Made by a program: the position numbers and the translations under genes | Shown here: positions 48,636-58,985 of the stretch, piece by piece | Layout: each line of letters opens with the position of its first letter | Numbering within the stretch: the first letter of the stretch is position 1 | Source: Sisyra terminalis | Lineage: Eukaryota > Arthropoda > Insecta > Neuroptera > Sisyridae | Assembly (NCBI GenBank): GCA_958496175.1 | Contig: OY292278.1 | Coordinates: 13,330,001-13,394,000 of the forward strand | Length of the DNA stretch: 64,000 nt | Reading direction: 5' to 3' | Notes under the pieces: generated by a model | Database searches by the model: none | Told to the model about the DNA's origin: nothing | The model's input: the letters and a program-made list of their open reading frames with translations, nothing else

Positions 48636-48969
48636 TTAACCTGCTACTGTGTTTAAAAGATTAGCTACAAGATTTAGGTTTATTGGTCCTTGTTGGCCTG
48701 TAAGAAAAATAAAATTAATTTTTTGCATATAGAAATAATTTTTTTAAATTATTGAAATTGTTAACAGTACCTGTAACAGTATTGAGAATATCCAAGCCAC
48801 CTCCTGAAGGGCAACCGCTGCTACATCCCGCTACAATAAATAATTTTAATGAATTATTCAATTTACATTTGGTATAATTAAGAAATTAATTACCTGGTAA
48901 TCCTAAAGAAAATTGAACCAATAATCCTACAACAACCAAAGCAAATATCAAATATTTTGAAGTAAACAT
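48636..48969 (-). CDS. Small secreted peptide C (65 aa)
   Basis: Minus-strand exons 48969-48894, 48830-48771 and 48697-48636 (76/60/62, phases 1 and 1). The product is almost identical to B: the signal peptide is MFTSKYLIFALVVVG..., the mature start is LPAGCSSGCPSGGGLDILNT and the end is NLLNTVAG. The final Gly could donate an amide. The TATA box is at 49064-49072, and a poly(A) signal (AATAAA on the minus strand) is at 48545-48550. It lies in tandem unit 1 and is the inverted partner of B. Confidence 0.82.
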
Positions 48970-49063
48970 TTTTAAGAGATTTTTTTTTATTTGTTTTTTA
49001 CTTAGATGATAAAGCTACTCAGAGTATTCTAAACCGTTTGATAATGTTGCTGTGGTTTTTCCT

Positions 49064-49072
49064 CTTTTTATA
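49064..49072 (-). promoter_or_regulatory. TATA box of peptide gene C
   Basis: TATAAAAAG on the minus strand, 103 bp before the ATG. The leader contains TTATCAAAC and TTATCATC, both WGATAR-compatible. Confidence 0.75.
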
Positions 49073-49598
49073 CCAATTTTTCTTAAAGGGATTAATTAAT
49101 GATGAGTTAATAACAATCAAACCAAATAGGTAAAATAAATAGAAATGCAATTTAATGAATATAAAGTTTTATAATGTTAGAGTTCTCTTATTTATATTAT
49201 TAAACATAACATGATTTTATGATTAATTATAAACATTGATAATTTTTATGGCTTAATTCTTTTTTGCCTGTCAGTAAGGTGTTTGCAAATATAAAGAGGT
49301 AACTTCATTAGCTTTTTTGTTAAAAAAAAAACTGAATTAATCTAATGAATGAATGAAACCATAAATAAATAAAAATAAGTAAATATAACCAGTACAAAAT
49401 TAATCATCTGTTAAGGAACAAGTATTCAACAAAACTAATCTCCTGGGCATTATGTTGACCATAAGTTTAGGCTTCTTTAATCTGAAGAAAAAAAAAGTGT
49501 TTTAAGAAATTATTGTACTCTATTGAAGTGCCGAAAATGTGAATCATTTTTTTCATATCTTGTTTTAATATCTTTGATTTACTATCAGTGAAGATATA

Positions 49599-50527
49599 CA
49601 CTAGAGATCAAATGTTTGAGACCAGTTGTATAAATGAGATTCTTCACCGGAATTTTCTTCAAATATCGATAATTGGACAGAGTTCTTGGACCCTTTCAAA
49701 TGAATTTATTATTGATAAATATCTAAGGTATCAAGAATACGAAAAATGCTCAATTTATATTTCTTCGATCATATTTGTGATTGTTTAAATTTCTTAAAAT
49801 AAATTGTTTTGCATTGATTTGTTTATATTTATGGTTCTATACTACTACTGATGAGGTCAAATTTGAAGTATTTGACTTCAAAAAACAAACAAAGCTTTTT
49901 GAAACGCCATTCAATTATGGTATGGGGTTGTTTCTTGCACTACGGAACTGGAATTTTGGTCAAAATTGAAAAAATTAGGAAAAAGAGCACTTTATAGCAA
50001 TTTTAGAATGAAATGGCATTACAACTGGGATAGAATCAATTGGTAATGGTTTTATTATGCTTCGGGATTAGGATCCCAAGTACACCATCAAATTTTGTGG
50101 AAAGTCATCAGAGAGGGAAGACTTAGAAGTTTTGGAAAATATAGTTTGGGCATCACAAAGTTCCGAACTCAACCCAATAGTCTGTCGGATTGAAGGGGTT
50201 TTGGGGGATGTTATCGATAAAAATGTTTGGAATCACTGCTGTTTTTCGTTTGAAGACTTGTGAAAGATAGTCCGAGAAATTTGGAACAATTTTTTACCAG
50301 AAACAGTAAAAAAAAAAAATTAGAAGGTTGAGACTTGTGGAAACTGTAATTAAGCGCAAAGAATTCTTTTTCATAAAAAATAGTTTAAATTAAATTAGTT
50401 TTTTTTCAACAAGATCTATAATTATATTTATTTTATTAGTACTCAATATGTTTATCTTAAATTCTTTTTTTTTTTGTTTTACCACCATTATAAATTAATG
50501 GTGGTCTGAAATTTTTGTCCGGCAGTG
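49599..50527 (+). mobile_element. Tc1-like transposon relic, copy 1
   Basis: The left end is TA then CACTAGAGATCAAATGTTTG; the right end, read inward, is CACTGCCGGACAAAAATTTC. These are imperfect inverted ends typical of Tc1 elements. Between them lie broken Tc1 transposase pieces: an N-terminal helix-turn-helix-like region, FNYGMGLFLALRNWNFGQN, and DPKYTIKFCGKSS...VWASQSSELNPIV. The last residue of the DD34E triad (Glu in NPIE) is Val here, as in the other two copies. A hairpin ACCACCATT..AATGGTGGT sits just inside the right end. Confidence 0.7.
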
Positions 50528-50792
50528 AACTTTCAAAAATAGACCCTTTATCTTTATATGGGTTTAAGAATATTGTATTTGAACAGAACCTTAATTTCTA
50601 TGCATATAGGCGTAATTCTTTTCACCAACTGGAGTTTTGGGTTTATATTTTTTCTAAAGACGAAATTGCTTTCCACAAACTCTAAGAATTTCTTTTCAGC
50701 AAATATGAAAAATCTTAAGTCTAAATTATGAAGAATATAAATCTTTATCAGTAAATGAGTATAACATAATATGAACATAATAACATAATAAG

Positions 50793-51265
50793 GATGGTTT
50801 CTTTCGTTAATATTGAGCAGAATATTTTAGATTGAATCATGCTCAACCGAATTGCATGAAAAAAAAATCGAATTCAACGACTAGATCCTTGGGAAGTTTA
50901 AACGGAAAGTTAAGGATTCAAAAACACATGCACCAAATTTGCCCTTAAAATTAGTCGTTTTTGAGGGGTGCAATTTCCTTATAAGGATATACTGGAACAC
51001 TATATTATCAAACAATGCCCTAAAGTGAGAAGAAATGTGAAAAAATTGTTGTCCTGTGTGCAAAAGGACACCCGCAATATCGTTTCAAAAATTCAAAAAG
51101 GACTATTTTCAAATTCATAAAAAGGATATAACGGATGGTTTCTTTCGCTAAAATTGAGCAGAATATTTAAGACTGAATCATGCCTAAACGAATTGCATTG
51201 AAACAAATCGAATTTAACGGGTTGATCCTTGGAAAATTGAGACTGAAAGATAAGGATTTAAAAAC
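50793..51265. repeat. Direct repeat pair flanking a short spacer
   Basis: Two copies of an approximately 125-bp sequence starting GGATGGTTTCTTTCG (50793-50920 and 51131-51265) lie in direct orientation at about 80% identity. They share GAGCAGAATATTT and AAGGATT.AAAAAC. Function and origin are unknown. This sequence is absent from units 2 and 3. Confidence 0.6.
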
Positions 51266-51299
51266 AGAAGAAGGATGTAAGAAATCTATTACTAGAAGT

Positions 51300-51380
51300 T
51301 TGAAAAAATCCTGGACCCAATCGAGATTTAAACTCAAGGCCTGGCTTCCAATAATGTAGCTGATATCCACTTGATTGCAA
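51300..51380 (-). other. tRNA-like stretch, possibly SINE-derived
   Basis: The minus strand reads GTGGATATCAGCTACATTA followed about 25 bp later by GAGTTTAAATCTCGA, spaced like the A and B boxes of tRNA-derived sequence. It does not fold into a complete cloverleaf, so a functional tRNA is unlikely. Confidence 0.25.
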
Positions 51381-51409
51381 AGAGAGATGTGAAAATGTTA
51401 AAACATATA

Positions 51410-51545
51410 TGTTACAGTGAATCTGTATTACCGGATATATTAGTGTTAATACTTATTTACCAAATATATTAGTAGAATTTTCACTTATTCTAGAATATAT
51501 GATAATAATATGGTAGAATACTGGTAATACAAATTCACTGTAACA
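51410..51545. mobile_element. 136-bp mariner-type MITE
   Basis: Terminal inverted repeats of about 23 bp: left TGTTACAGTGAATCTGTATT, right, read inward, TGTTACAGTGAATTTGTATT. TA flanks both ends (51408-51409 and 51546-51547). The size, TA target and lack of coding sequence fit a Tc1/mariner MITE. Confidence 0.8.
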
Positions 51546-51547
51546 TA

Positions 51548-51944
51548 AACATCAACAATTCTTGAATTCTTGAGTTTTCTGAAATGGGTCAAAGTTCAGA
51601 TGATCCGGATAACATGCGGAAAAGTTTGTTTTATGCTACTTTATAAGGTTCTTCCCCATTTTTTCGGATATTGAATATTTTCCTAACAGATAAAGGTTTA
51701 TAAATTCAACGGAATTTGTGGTTTGTTTTAATATTGCACATATTCTAGTACTCTTCATTGAAATTAATAACCGAAGGTTTATTTTAAAAAATTTGATTGA
51801 TGAAAAATATGACGCGAAAGAACTTAGTTAGTAGTGAAATATTCTAAAATCAACTTTCAACTTCTGAAACCTACAGTAAACATACAATAACAATATAAAT
51901 GCCGATTCCATCCGATTTATATAACTAATATTATCAAAGACATA
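51548..51944. other. AT-rich DNA before duplicated block 2
   Basis: I see no gene. The duplicated block resumes at about 51945. Confidence 0.5.
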
Positions 51945-53314
51945 CTTTATTATTAGCATAAGAACAACTTAAGTCATTAATTATAGATTTACAACGCTAA
52001 ATGTATCGTATATGTATTATATATTATAGTGGGCATAGTTTACACTATGCGGTATAGTCGCTAATACCCTGAGAAGTTGAAGCGACTTAAATAATCTTAA
52101 AAAAAAACATTATTAATATCGTTTGGAAACATTACAAAAAAATGAGACAAAAGTGAAATATCCATTTCATCAAAACCTTTAAAATGGTAGTTTTCTTTAA
52201 TAAATTTATGTATATTTTTTAGTGTGGCTTTTTGATCTAATTTGCCCTCAATAGCTAAAATACATTTTCAGGATTTAAAATTTTAAAGTAAACATTTTCA
52301 CCTGAATTTTTTGTGTAATTACAGAACTATTAACACGATTAAGTTGTATTTTCCTTCGAACCTATTTAAATTAGTTCTGCCATCTATTCATTATCTTGCT
52401 AACTCTGACATCTACTTTCATCCAAAACAACTTAAGATTGAATTGCCACCTGTGGGATCAAATTGAAAACTCACAGGACTCACAGCTTCCCAGGAAATTA
52501 GAAACATTAGAATCGCATTTCAGCGACGATAGCAACATCTAAATAAATATTTTAATCGTTTTAAATGCTTAGAATTGATAAAAGACGAAAGTCGTTTAGA
52601 AGTACCCAAAAAAAATAATGAACTAACAATTAAAGATTTCTCACGAAAATCGTCTTTATCAAAGGTTGTTTTCCATGAAGTCAACCGAGAGGGGTATATT
52701 CATCCTAACATGCTGTGAGTAAGTGATCGAAGACAATCTACAAACAAGATGTGAAATAAAATTAAAAATTACTAGAAATGGGATACCAGATTATAGATAT
52801 AAAATAAGGATAATAATAGATTCAGAATAAGGGGATTATAAATATGGGTAATGTAATGAAATGTGAACGAATACAATTGTTAACTGATATTTTTTAATTG
52901 ATTATAATAAATGTTATTTTACAAACTTATTCAGAATTTTCATCGAACTTCACATCTAAGATTTTCCAATTAAATTTTCTTCACGAACTCAAATTATAAA
53001 CACAAACATTGGTCGTTTAAATATTTGTCAAAAACCACCCAAAAACTCTTATTTGTTAGAGATATTGATTATTGAAATGGTATTGAAGAATAATAAATTA
53101 TTTGTTATAAATAATTTTACTAAATCAGTAAGCTATATCACACATGAGTTAGAAAATAAATTATATTTTTTTTCAACTGCTTAAATCAACCAGAAAAAGA
53201 AAACAATTCATTAAATCAATTCGTTTATTAAATAATAAAAATCAATTCGTTATAATTAGACAAAAAAATAATAATATATAACAAAATAGAGAAATAATTT
53301 ATAAATATACAATA

Positions 53315-53647
53315 TTAACCAGCTACTGTGTTTAAAAGATTAGCTACAAGATTTAGGTTTATTGGTCCTTGTTGGCCTGTAAGAAAAATAAAATCAATTT
53401 TTTGCATATAGAAATTTTTTTTTAAATTATTGAAATTGTTAACAGTACCTGTAACAGTATTGAGAATATCCAAGCCACCTTCTGAAGGGCAACCGCTGCT
53501 ACATCCCGCTGCAATAAATAATTTTAATGAATTATTCAATTTACATTTGGTAAAATTAAGAAATCAATTACCTGGTAATCCTAAAGAATATTGAACCAAT
53601 AATCCTACAACAACCAAAGCAAATATCAAATATTTTGAAGTGAACAT
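53315..53647 (-). CDS. Small secreted peptide D (65 aa)
   Basis: Minus-strand exons 53647-53572, 53508-53449 and 53376-53315 (76/60/62, phases 1 and 1). It differs from C at a few positions: VQYSLG in the signal peptide and CPSEGGLDIL (Glu for Gly) in the mature part. It ends NLLNTVAG. The TATA box is at 53742-53750 and the poly(A) signal at 53224-53229. It is the product of a recent tandem duplication with C. Confidence 0.82.
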
Positions 53648-53741
53648 TTTGAAGAGATTTTTTTTTATTTGTTTTTTACTTAGATGATAATGCTACTCAG
53701 AGTATTCTGAACCGTTTGATAATGTTGCTGTAGTTTTTCCT

Positions 53742-53750
53742 CTTTTTATA
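53742..53750 (-). promoter_or_regulatory. TATA box of peptide gene D
   Basis: TATAAAAAG on the minus strand at the family-standard distance from the ATG at 53647. Confidence 0.75.
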
Positions 53751-54277
53751 CCAATTTTTCTTAATGGGATTAATTAATGATGAGTTAATAACAATCAAAC
53801 CAAATAGGTAAAATAAATAGAAATGCAATTTAATGAATTTAAAGTATTATAATGTTAGAGTTCTCTTATTTATATGATTAAACATAACATGATTTTATGA
53901 TTAATTATAAACATTGATAATTTTTATGGCTTAATTCTTTTTTGCCTGTCAGTAAGGTGTTTGCAAATATAAAGAGGTAACTTCATTTGCATTTTTGTTA
54001 AAAAAAAAAACTGTATTAATCTAATGAATGAATGAAACCATAAATAAATAAAAATAAGTAAATATAACCAGTACAAAATTAATCATCTGTTAAGGAACAA
54101 GTATTCAACAAAACTAATCTCCTGGGCATTATGTTGACCATAAGCTTAGGCTTCTTTAATCTGAAGAAAAAAAAAGTGTTTTAAGAAATTATTGTAGTCT
54201 ATTGAAGTGCCGAAAATGTGAATCATTTTTTTCATATCTTGTTTTTATATCTTTGATTTACTATCAGTGGAGATATA

Positions 54278-55164
54278 CACTAGAGACCAAATTTTTGAGA
54301 CCAATTGTATAAATGAGATTTTTTACCGGGATTTGCTTCAAACATCGATAATTAGAAAGAATTTTTGGACCCTTTTAACTGCATTTATTATTGACAAATA
54401 TCTAAGGTATCAAGAATACGAAAAATGTTCAATTTATATTACTTCGATCATATTAGTGGGTTGTTTAAATTTCTTAAAATAAATTGTTTTGCATTGATTT
54501 GTTTATATTTATGGTTCTATACTACTACTGATGAGGTCAAATTTGAAGTATTTGACTTCAAAAAGGAAACAACGCTTTTTGAAGCGACATTCAATTATGG
54601 TTCAATGGTTCAATAATGGAAAAAAAGAGCACTAAAAAACTATTTTAGAACGAAATGGCATTACAACTGGGATAGAATCAATTGGTAATGGTTTTATTAT
54701 GCTTCGGGATTAGGATCCCAAGTACACCATCAAATTTTGTGGAAAGTCATCAGAGAGGGAAGACTTAGAAGTTTTGGAAAATATAGTTTGGGCATCACAA
54801 AGTTCCGAACTCAACCCAATAGTCTGTCGGATTGAAGGGGTTTAGGGGGATGTTCTCGATAAAAATGTTTGGAATCACTGCTGTTTTTCGTTTGAAGACT
54901 TGTGAAAGATAGTCCGAGAAATTTGGAACAATTTTTTACCAGAAATAGTAAAAAAATATTGATTAGAAGGTTGAGACTTGTGGAAACTGTAATTAAGCGC
55001 AAAGAATTCTTTTTCATAGAAAAATAGTTTAAATTAAGTTAGTTTTTTTCAACAAGATCTATAATTATTTTTATTTTATTAGTATTTAATATGTTTATCT
55101 TATTTTTTTTTTGTTTTACCACCATTATAAATTAATGGTGGTCTCAAATTTTTATCCGGCAGTG
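54278..55164 (+). mobile_element. Tc1-like transposon relic, copy 2
   Basis: It occupies the same position in unit 2 as copy 1 in unit 1, with the same end sequences (CACTAGAGACC...; right end CAGTG at 55164), the same broken transposase and the same NPIV replacement. An internal deletion removes the start of the middle section near 54610. It was copied with the unit, not independently inserted. Confidence 0.7.
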
Positions 55165-56065
55165 AACTTTCAAAAATAGACCCTATACCTTTATATGGGA
55201 TTAAGAATATTGTATTTGAACAGAACCTTAATTTCTATATATATAGGCGTAATTCTTTTCACCAACTGGAGTTTTGGATTTACATTTTTTCTTAAGACGA
55301 ACTTGCTTTCCTCAAACTCTAGGAATTTTTATTCAGCAAATATGAAAAATCTTAAGTCTAAATTATGAAGAATATAAATCTTTATCATTAAATGAGTATA
55401 ACATAATAAGAACCATAGTTTTTAATGGCATAATATTAAATTTATCGTCAAAATTTATTATGTTTGCGATGTAAAGTAATTGATGAAATGTTGTAAATCA
55501 ATAAATGTTTATCTTAGAAGTTTTTTCCGGAATATTTTGCAATGAAAAACTTCCACAGGGATATCATAGTTAGTTAAAAATATTGAGTTGTTTTTGGTGC
55601 TTTGATCTGAAATTTCAATAATTTTCCAAAAGTAAACGAATACAATTGCTTACTGATATTTTTTATTAATTGTTATATATATTTTTTACAAACTTATTCG
55701 TATTTTCATCCACTATCACATCTAAGATTTTTCAATTAAGTTTCCTTCAAAAACTCAAATTATAAACACAAACATTGGTCGCTTAAATATTGCTCAAAAA
55801 TGTCCAAAAACTTCCTTTATATTTTTGATATTGATTATTGAAATGGTATTAAAGCATAATCAATTATTGTTATAACTAAATATTTAAAACCATTAGGCTA
55901 TATCCCACATGAGTCAGAAAATAAATTATATATTATTCAACTGCTTTGATCTGTCGAAAAATGGAAAAAAAATCATTAATTTAAAGTCAATTCGATATAA
56001 TTAGAAAAATACTTTTTAATAACATATAACAAAATACAGAAATAATTTAGAAATATATTACAATA

Positions 56066-56400
56066 TTAACCAAGTACAGTGTTTAAAAGATTTGCTTCAA
56101 CATTAACGTTGAGTACTCCAGTTTGATCTGTAATAATAATAAAATTAATTTTTTCCTTATACAAATAAATTTATTTAATTTTCGAAAATTATTAACAGTA
56201 CCTGTAACAGTATTGAGAATACCTAAGCCACCTCCTGAAGGGCAACCGCTGCTACATCCCGCTGAAATAAATAATTTTAATTAATTATTCAATTTACCTT
56301 TGGTAAAATTAAGAAATCAATTACCTGGTAATCCTAAAGAATATTGAACCAATAATCCTACAACAACCAAAGCAATTATCAAATATTTTGAAGTGAACAT
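56066..56400 (-). CDS. Small secreted peptide E (65 aa)
   Basis: Minus-strand exons 56400-56325, 56261-56202 and 56127-56066 (76/60/62, phases 1 and 1). The signal peptide and CSSGCPSGGGLGILNTVT are like B-D, but exon 3 is divergent: DQTGVLNVNVEANLLNTVLG, closer to the QTGV of A. It ends in Gly. No AATAAA is seen just downstream, where the copies C and D have one, so its 3' end may be impaired or use another signal. Confidence 0.8.
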
Positions 56401-56493
56401 TTTGAAGAGATTTTTTTTATTTGTTCTTTAATTAAATGGAAAAGCTACTCAGAGTATTCTGAACCATTTGATAATGTTGCTGTGGTTTTTCCT

Positions 56494-56502
56494 CTTTTTA
56501 TA
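56494..56502 (-). promoter_or_regulatory. TATA box of peptide gene E
   Basis: TATAAAAAG on the minus strand about 100 bp before the ATG at 56400, in a context shared with C and D. Confidence 0.75.
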
Positions 56503-57667
56503 CCAATTTTTCTTAATGGTATTCATTAATGATGAGTTAATTAGAATCAAATACGTTAGGTAAATAGACATGCAATTCAATGATTATAAAGTTTGATAAC
56601 GTAAGATTTCCCTTATTTATATTGTTAAACAATAAATGATTTTATGGTAAATTATAAACATTGATAATTTTTATGACTTTATATAATTTTTGGTCTCTCA
56701 ATAAGGTGTTTGGAAATATAAAGAGGTAAATTTATTTGGTCCCTTGTTTCGGGAGTTTATTTTACCGTATACATTGTGCAAGGAATTTAGTTATTTGAAA
56801 TAAATACCTTTTTTAATCTGATATAAAGAAATCATAAATGAATAAAAATATGAAAATATAATTGTTACAAAATTGATCATATATTGTTCAGTAAATGGAA
56901 TGTAATACATTTGCCTGATAGATTTTGTAACTAAACAAATATTCCTAATAACTATTTATTGCCAAATTATTATTTCTTATTATATAGCTTTATTTTTATA
57001 CTAGCTGATCCCCGCGACTTCGTCTGCGTAACGTAGGTGTAGATTATATTTTCATTTTAAATTTGCTATTGGTAGTGGTTAGGAAAATTATTATTTTTCT
57101 TATTTATTTTACGAAAAACATAATCATACTTAAAAACACTATTTTGTCGACTTGAAAAAGACACATTTAATAAACTGTTACTTAGAATAAAATAGTTGTA
57201 TATAATGATCAATTAATTTTCAAATAATAATTATAAATATCTTAAAAGTACCTAAAAAACCGTATCCCTACGGTAAGTTTACCTACCGTGAACCAATTAA
57301 TCCGTAAATCAATCAGCATCTATATATAAATAAAAACTATCGTTTAGTTCTATAAAGTCAGTCATAACTATAACTTAAAACAGTCAAAAGTTATCAAAAC
57401 ACTCGCCTAGATATTTAGAATATTAGTAAAAATCACATTTCATTGTCTCGACTCTCGAATGAACCCTTTTCTCGAAACTATTTCACTACTGCAATGTGCA
57501 AAACTACCGCGAAATTAAAATTTGTTCAATTGCACGATACCCAGTTCCTCCATAATCAAGTATAACCATTGTGTATCTATGCACTTATTATTAAAATATC
57601 TGAATTTCAACTATATAATTAAACCATTTTCTTTTAGTTCGCCGAATTGCTCGCAATTTGATATTCG

Positions 57668-58640
57668 CTCACTAATGTATTTATTTGTGAATACGTATTT
57701 CGGATTTTTAGGATTTCAATATGTGAAAGCCAAAAAACTTAATGCTCACTTATGAACTTAACCTTTTTCAGATATATATATTAGAGTTTACATTTTTAAG
57801 CAGATCCTACGTTTTTGAATCTAATAATAAATTAACATTGTTTTATTTTAAGCGATAAAAGGTTTCGTCTATAACGAACAAACTTTGATAATTTAATTTG
57901 AAATTTTGATTGTTTATTAGACGTTATGCCGTACAAACTTTGCCACCATTTTTCACTCTTTTAGAGGAGGAATTATCAAAAACCCTTTCTTATTATATAT
58001 CTGCATCGTATAAAAAAAACATTTTCCAAATTTCATCGACAGAAATATGCTTTTATTTGGAAAATACAATGTAAAACGAAAAAAATTATGACCTTTATTT
58101 TAATTATCATTACTAAAAAGCAATTCGATTTCGCACATTTAGACGTTCTACATACAAAATTGTTGGAAACAGGGAGAAAACGTGGAAGGAAATAAGAATA
58201 TTTTATATATTTTCAAGAACAATAATTGATTTTCAATTTTTTCTAAATACCGAAGAAAAGTAAGTTTGGAAGATTTTATATTTTGATTGATAATAAAATA
58301 TATGACAAAAAATTGCTCCCTTAATGTTTTTCAGCAGAATAAATAATTGCTCCAGGTCACAATCATTGGTTCATAAAAATTAGATTTTAAAAAGTTTGAT
58401 TGTTGAATAATAAACAAAAATTAAAAATCGCTTTGTTAGAATAAGTACTACATAAACTTTCATACTAATTTAGTGAAATAACGTTATTTAAAACGTTTTT
58501 ATTAAAATGATATAACAAAAACAGAAAATTATAATGAATTAATTATTTATTTATTAATTACACTTATTAAATTCAAAATTTCGATTGTTTATTAAGTCTA
58601 CATTTTCTCATACAAACTTAGTTATCCCTTTTACTCTTTT
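57668..58640 (+). repeat. Dispersed repeat, copy 3 of 3 (diverged)
   Basis: Shares CTCACTAATGTATTTATTTG, the GTGAAAGCCAA block, TTTTTCACTCTTTTAG and many later blocks with the copies at 33971 and 42382, but with more substitutions and deletions. It lacks the GCCGTGCGTCC start and the GCAACGG end. Confidence 0.65.
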
Positions 58641-58914
58641 AGGGTAGGAACTTTAAAAAAAAAAATCTTATCAGATGTCTACTTCTTATAAGGAATACAT
58701 CGAATATTAAAATTTTATCAGTCACAGGGGAAAATAAATACAAGATTTTATGTATGCACAGTTTTAAAAACGTATTTACTTCAAGTTGAATTACAATTAT
58801 TATTATTGCTACAACTTTTTTTTTTTTTTTTTGTTAATATTTCAATATTGAGCAACTCTAAGGGTCTATTATCAACAATTTTGTAAAAAAAAAAATAAAA
58901 AAAAAGTTTAATGT

Positions 58915-58985
58915 AAGATTCAAACCCACGTCTTTATAATTAGGAGGATCAGAATGTCCGATACTTAAGCGATTACGCTATTAAC
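58915..58985 (-). other. tRNA-like pseudogene or SINE head
   Basis: The minus strand has TTAATAGCGTAATCGCTTAA (A-box-like) and GTGGGTTTGAATCTTA (B-box-like) about 45 bp apart. Acceptor and anticodon stems do not pair fully. It is probably a relic. Confidence 0.3.

Larger units (their letters stand above)
45580..49110. repeat. Large inverted repeat carrying peptide genes B and C
   Basis: The arm at about 45580-46325 (gene B, plus) and the arm at about 48394-49110 (gene C, minus) are inverted copies at well over 90% identity from the TATA box through the gene to a sharp inner edge (CCATTTCAATAG / CTATTGAAATGG type sequence). Similarity fades about 60-120 bp upstream of the TATA boxes. The 2.07 kb spacer includes the LTR element at 47190-48137. 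Confidence 0.85.
48190..50790. repeat. Tandem segmental unit 1 (peptide gene C plus Tc1 relic)
   Basis: Unit 1 matches unit 2 (52864-55430) almost base for base, and unit 3 (55635-61025) with more divergence. Each unit runs peptide gene (minus), upstream region, Tc1 relic, tail. The similarity of unit 1 to unit 2 ends at about 50790, where a different sequence follows. Confidence 0.85.
51945..55634. repeat. Duplicated block 2 (tandem unit with peptide gene D)
   Basis: This is collinear with 46335-50790 minus the LTR element, so the LTR insertion is specific to the first block. 52864-55634 is the repeating unit (gene D, Tc1 relic copy 2, tail). The tail 55431-55634 reappears as 60826-61025 at the end of unit 3. 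Confidence 0.85.

Noticed and set aside
54811..55017. Minus-strand 68-codon frame
   Set aside because: Antisense to the Tc1 transposase relic.
58800..58920. Poly(T) and poly(A) tracts as a possible LINE tail
   Set aside because: No target duplication and no coding sequence upstream; they look like internal low-complexity sequence.
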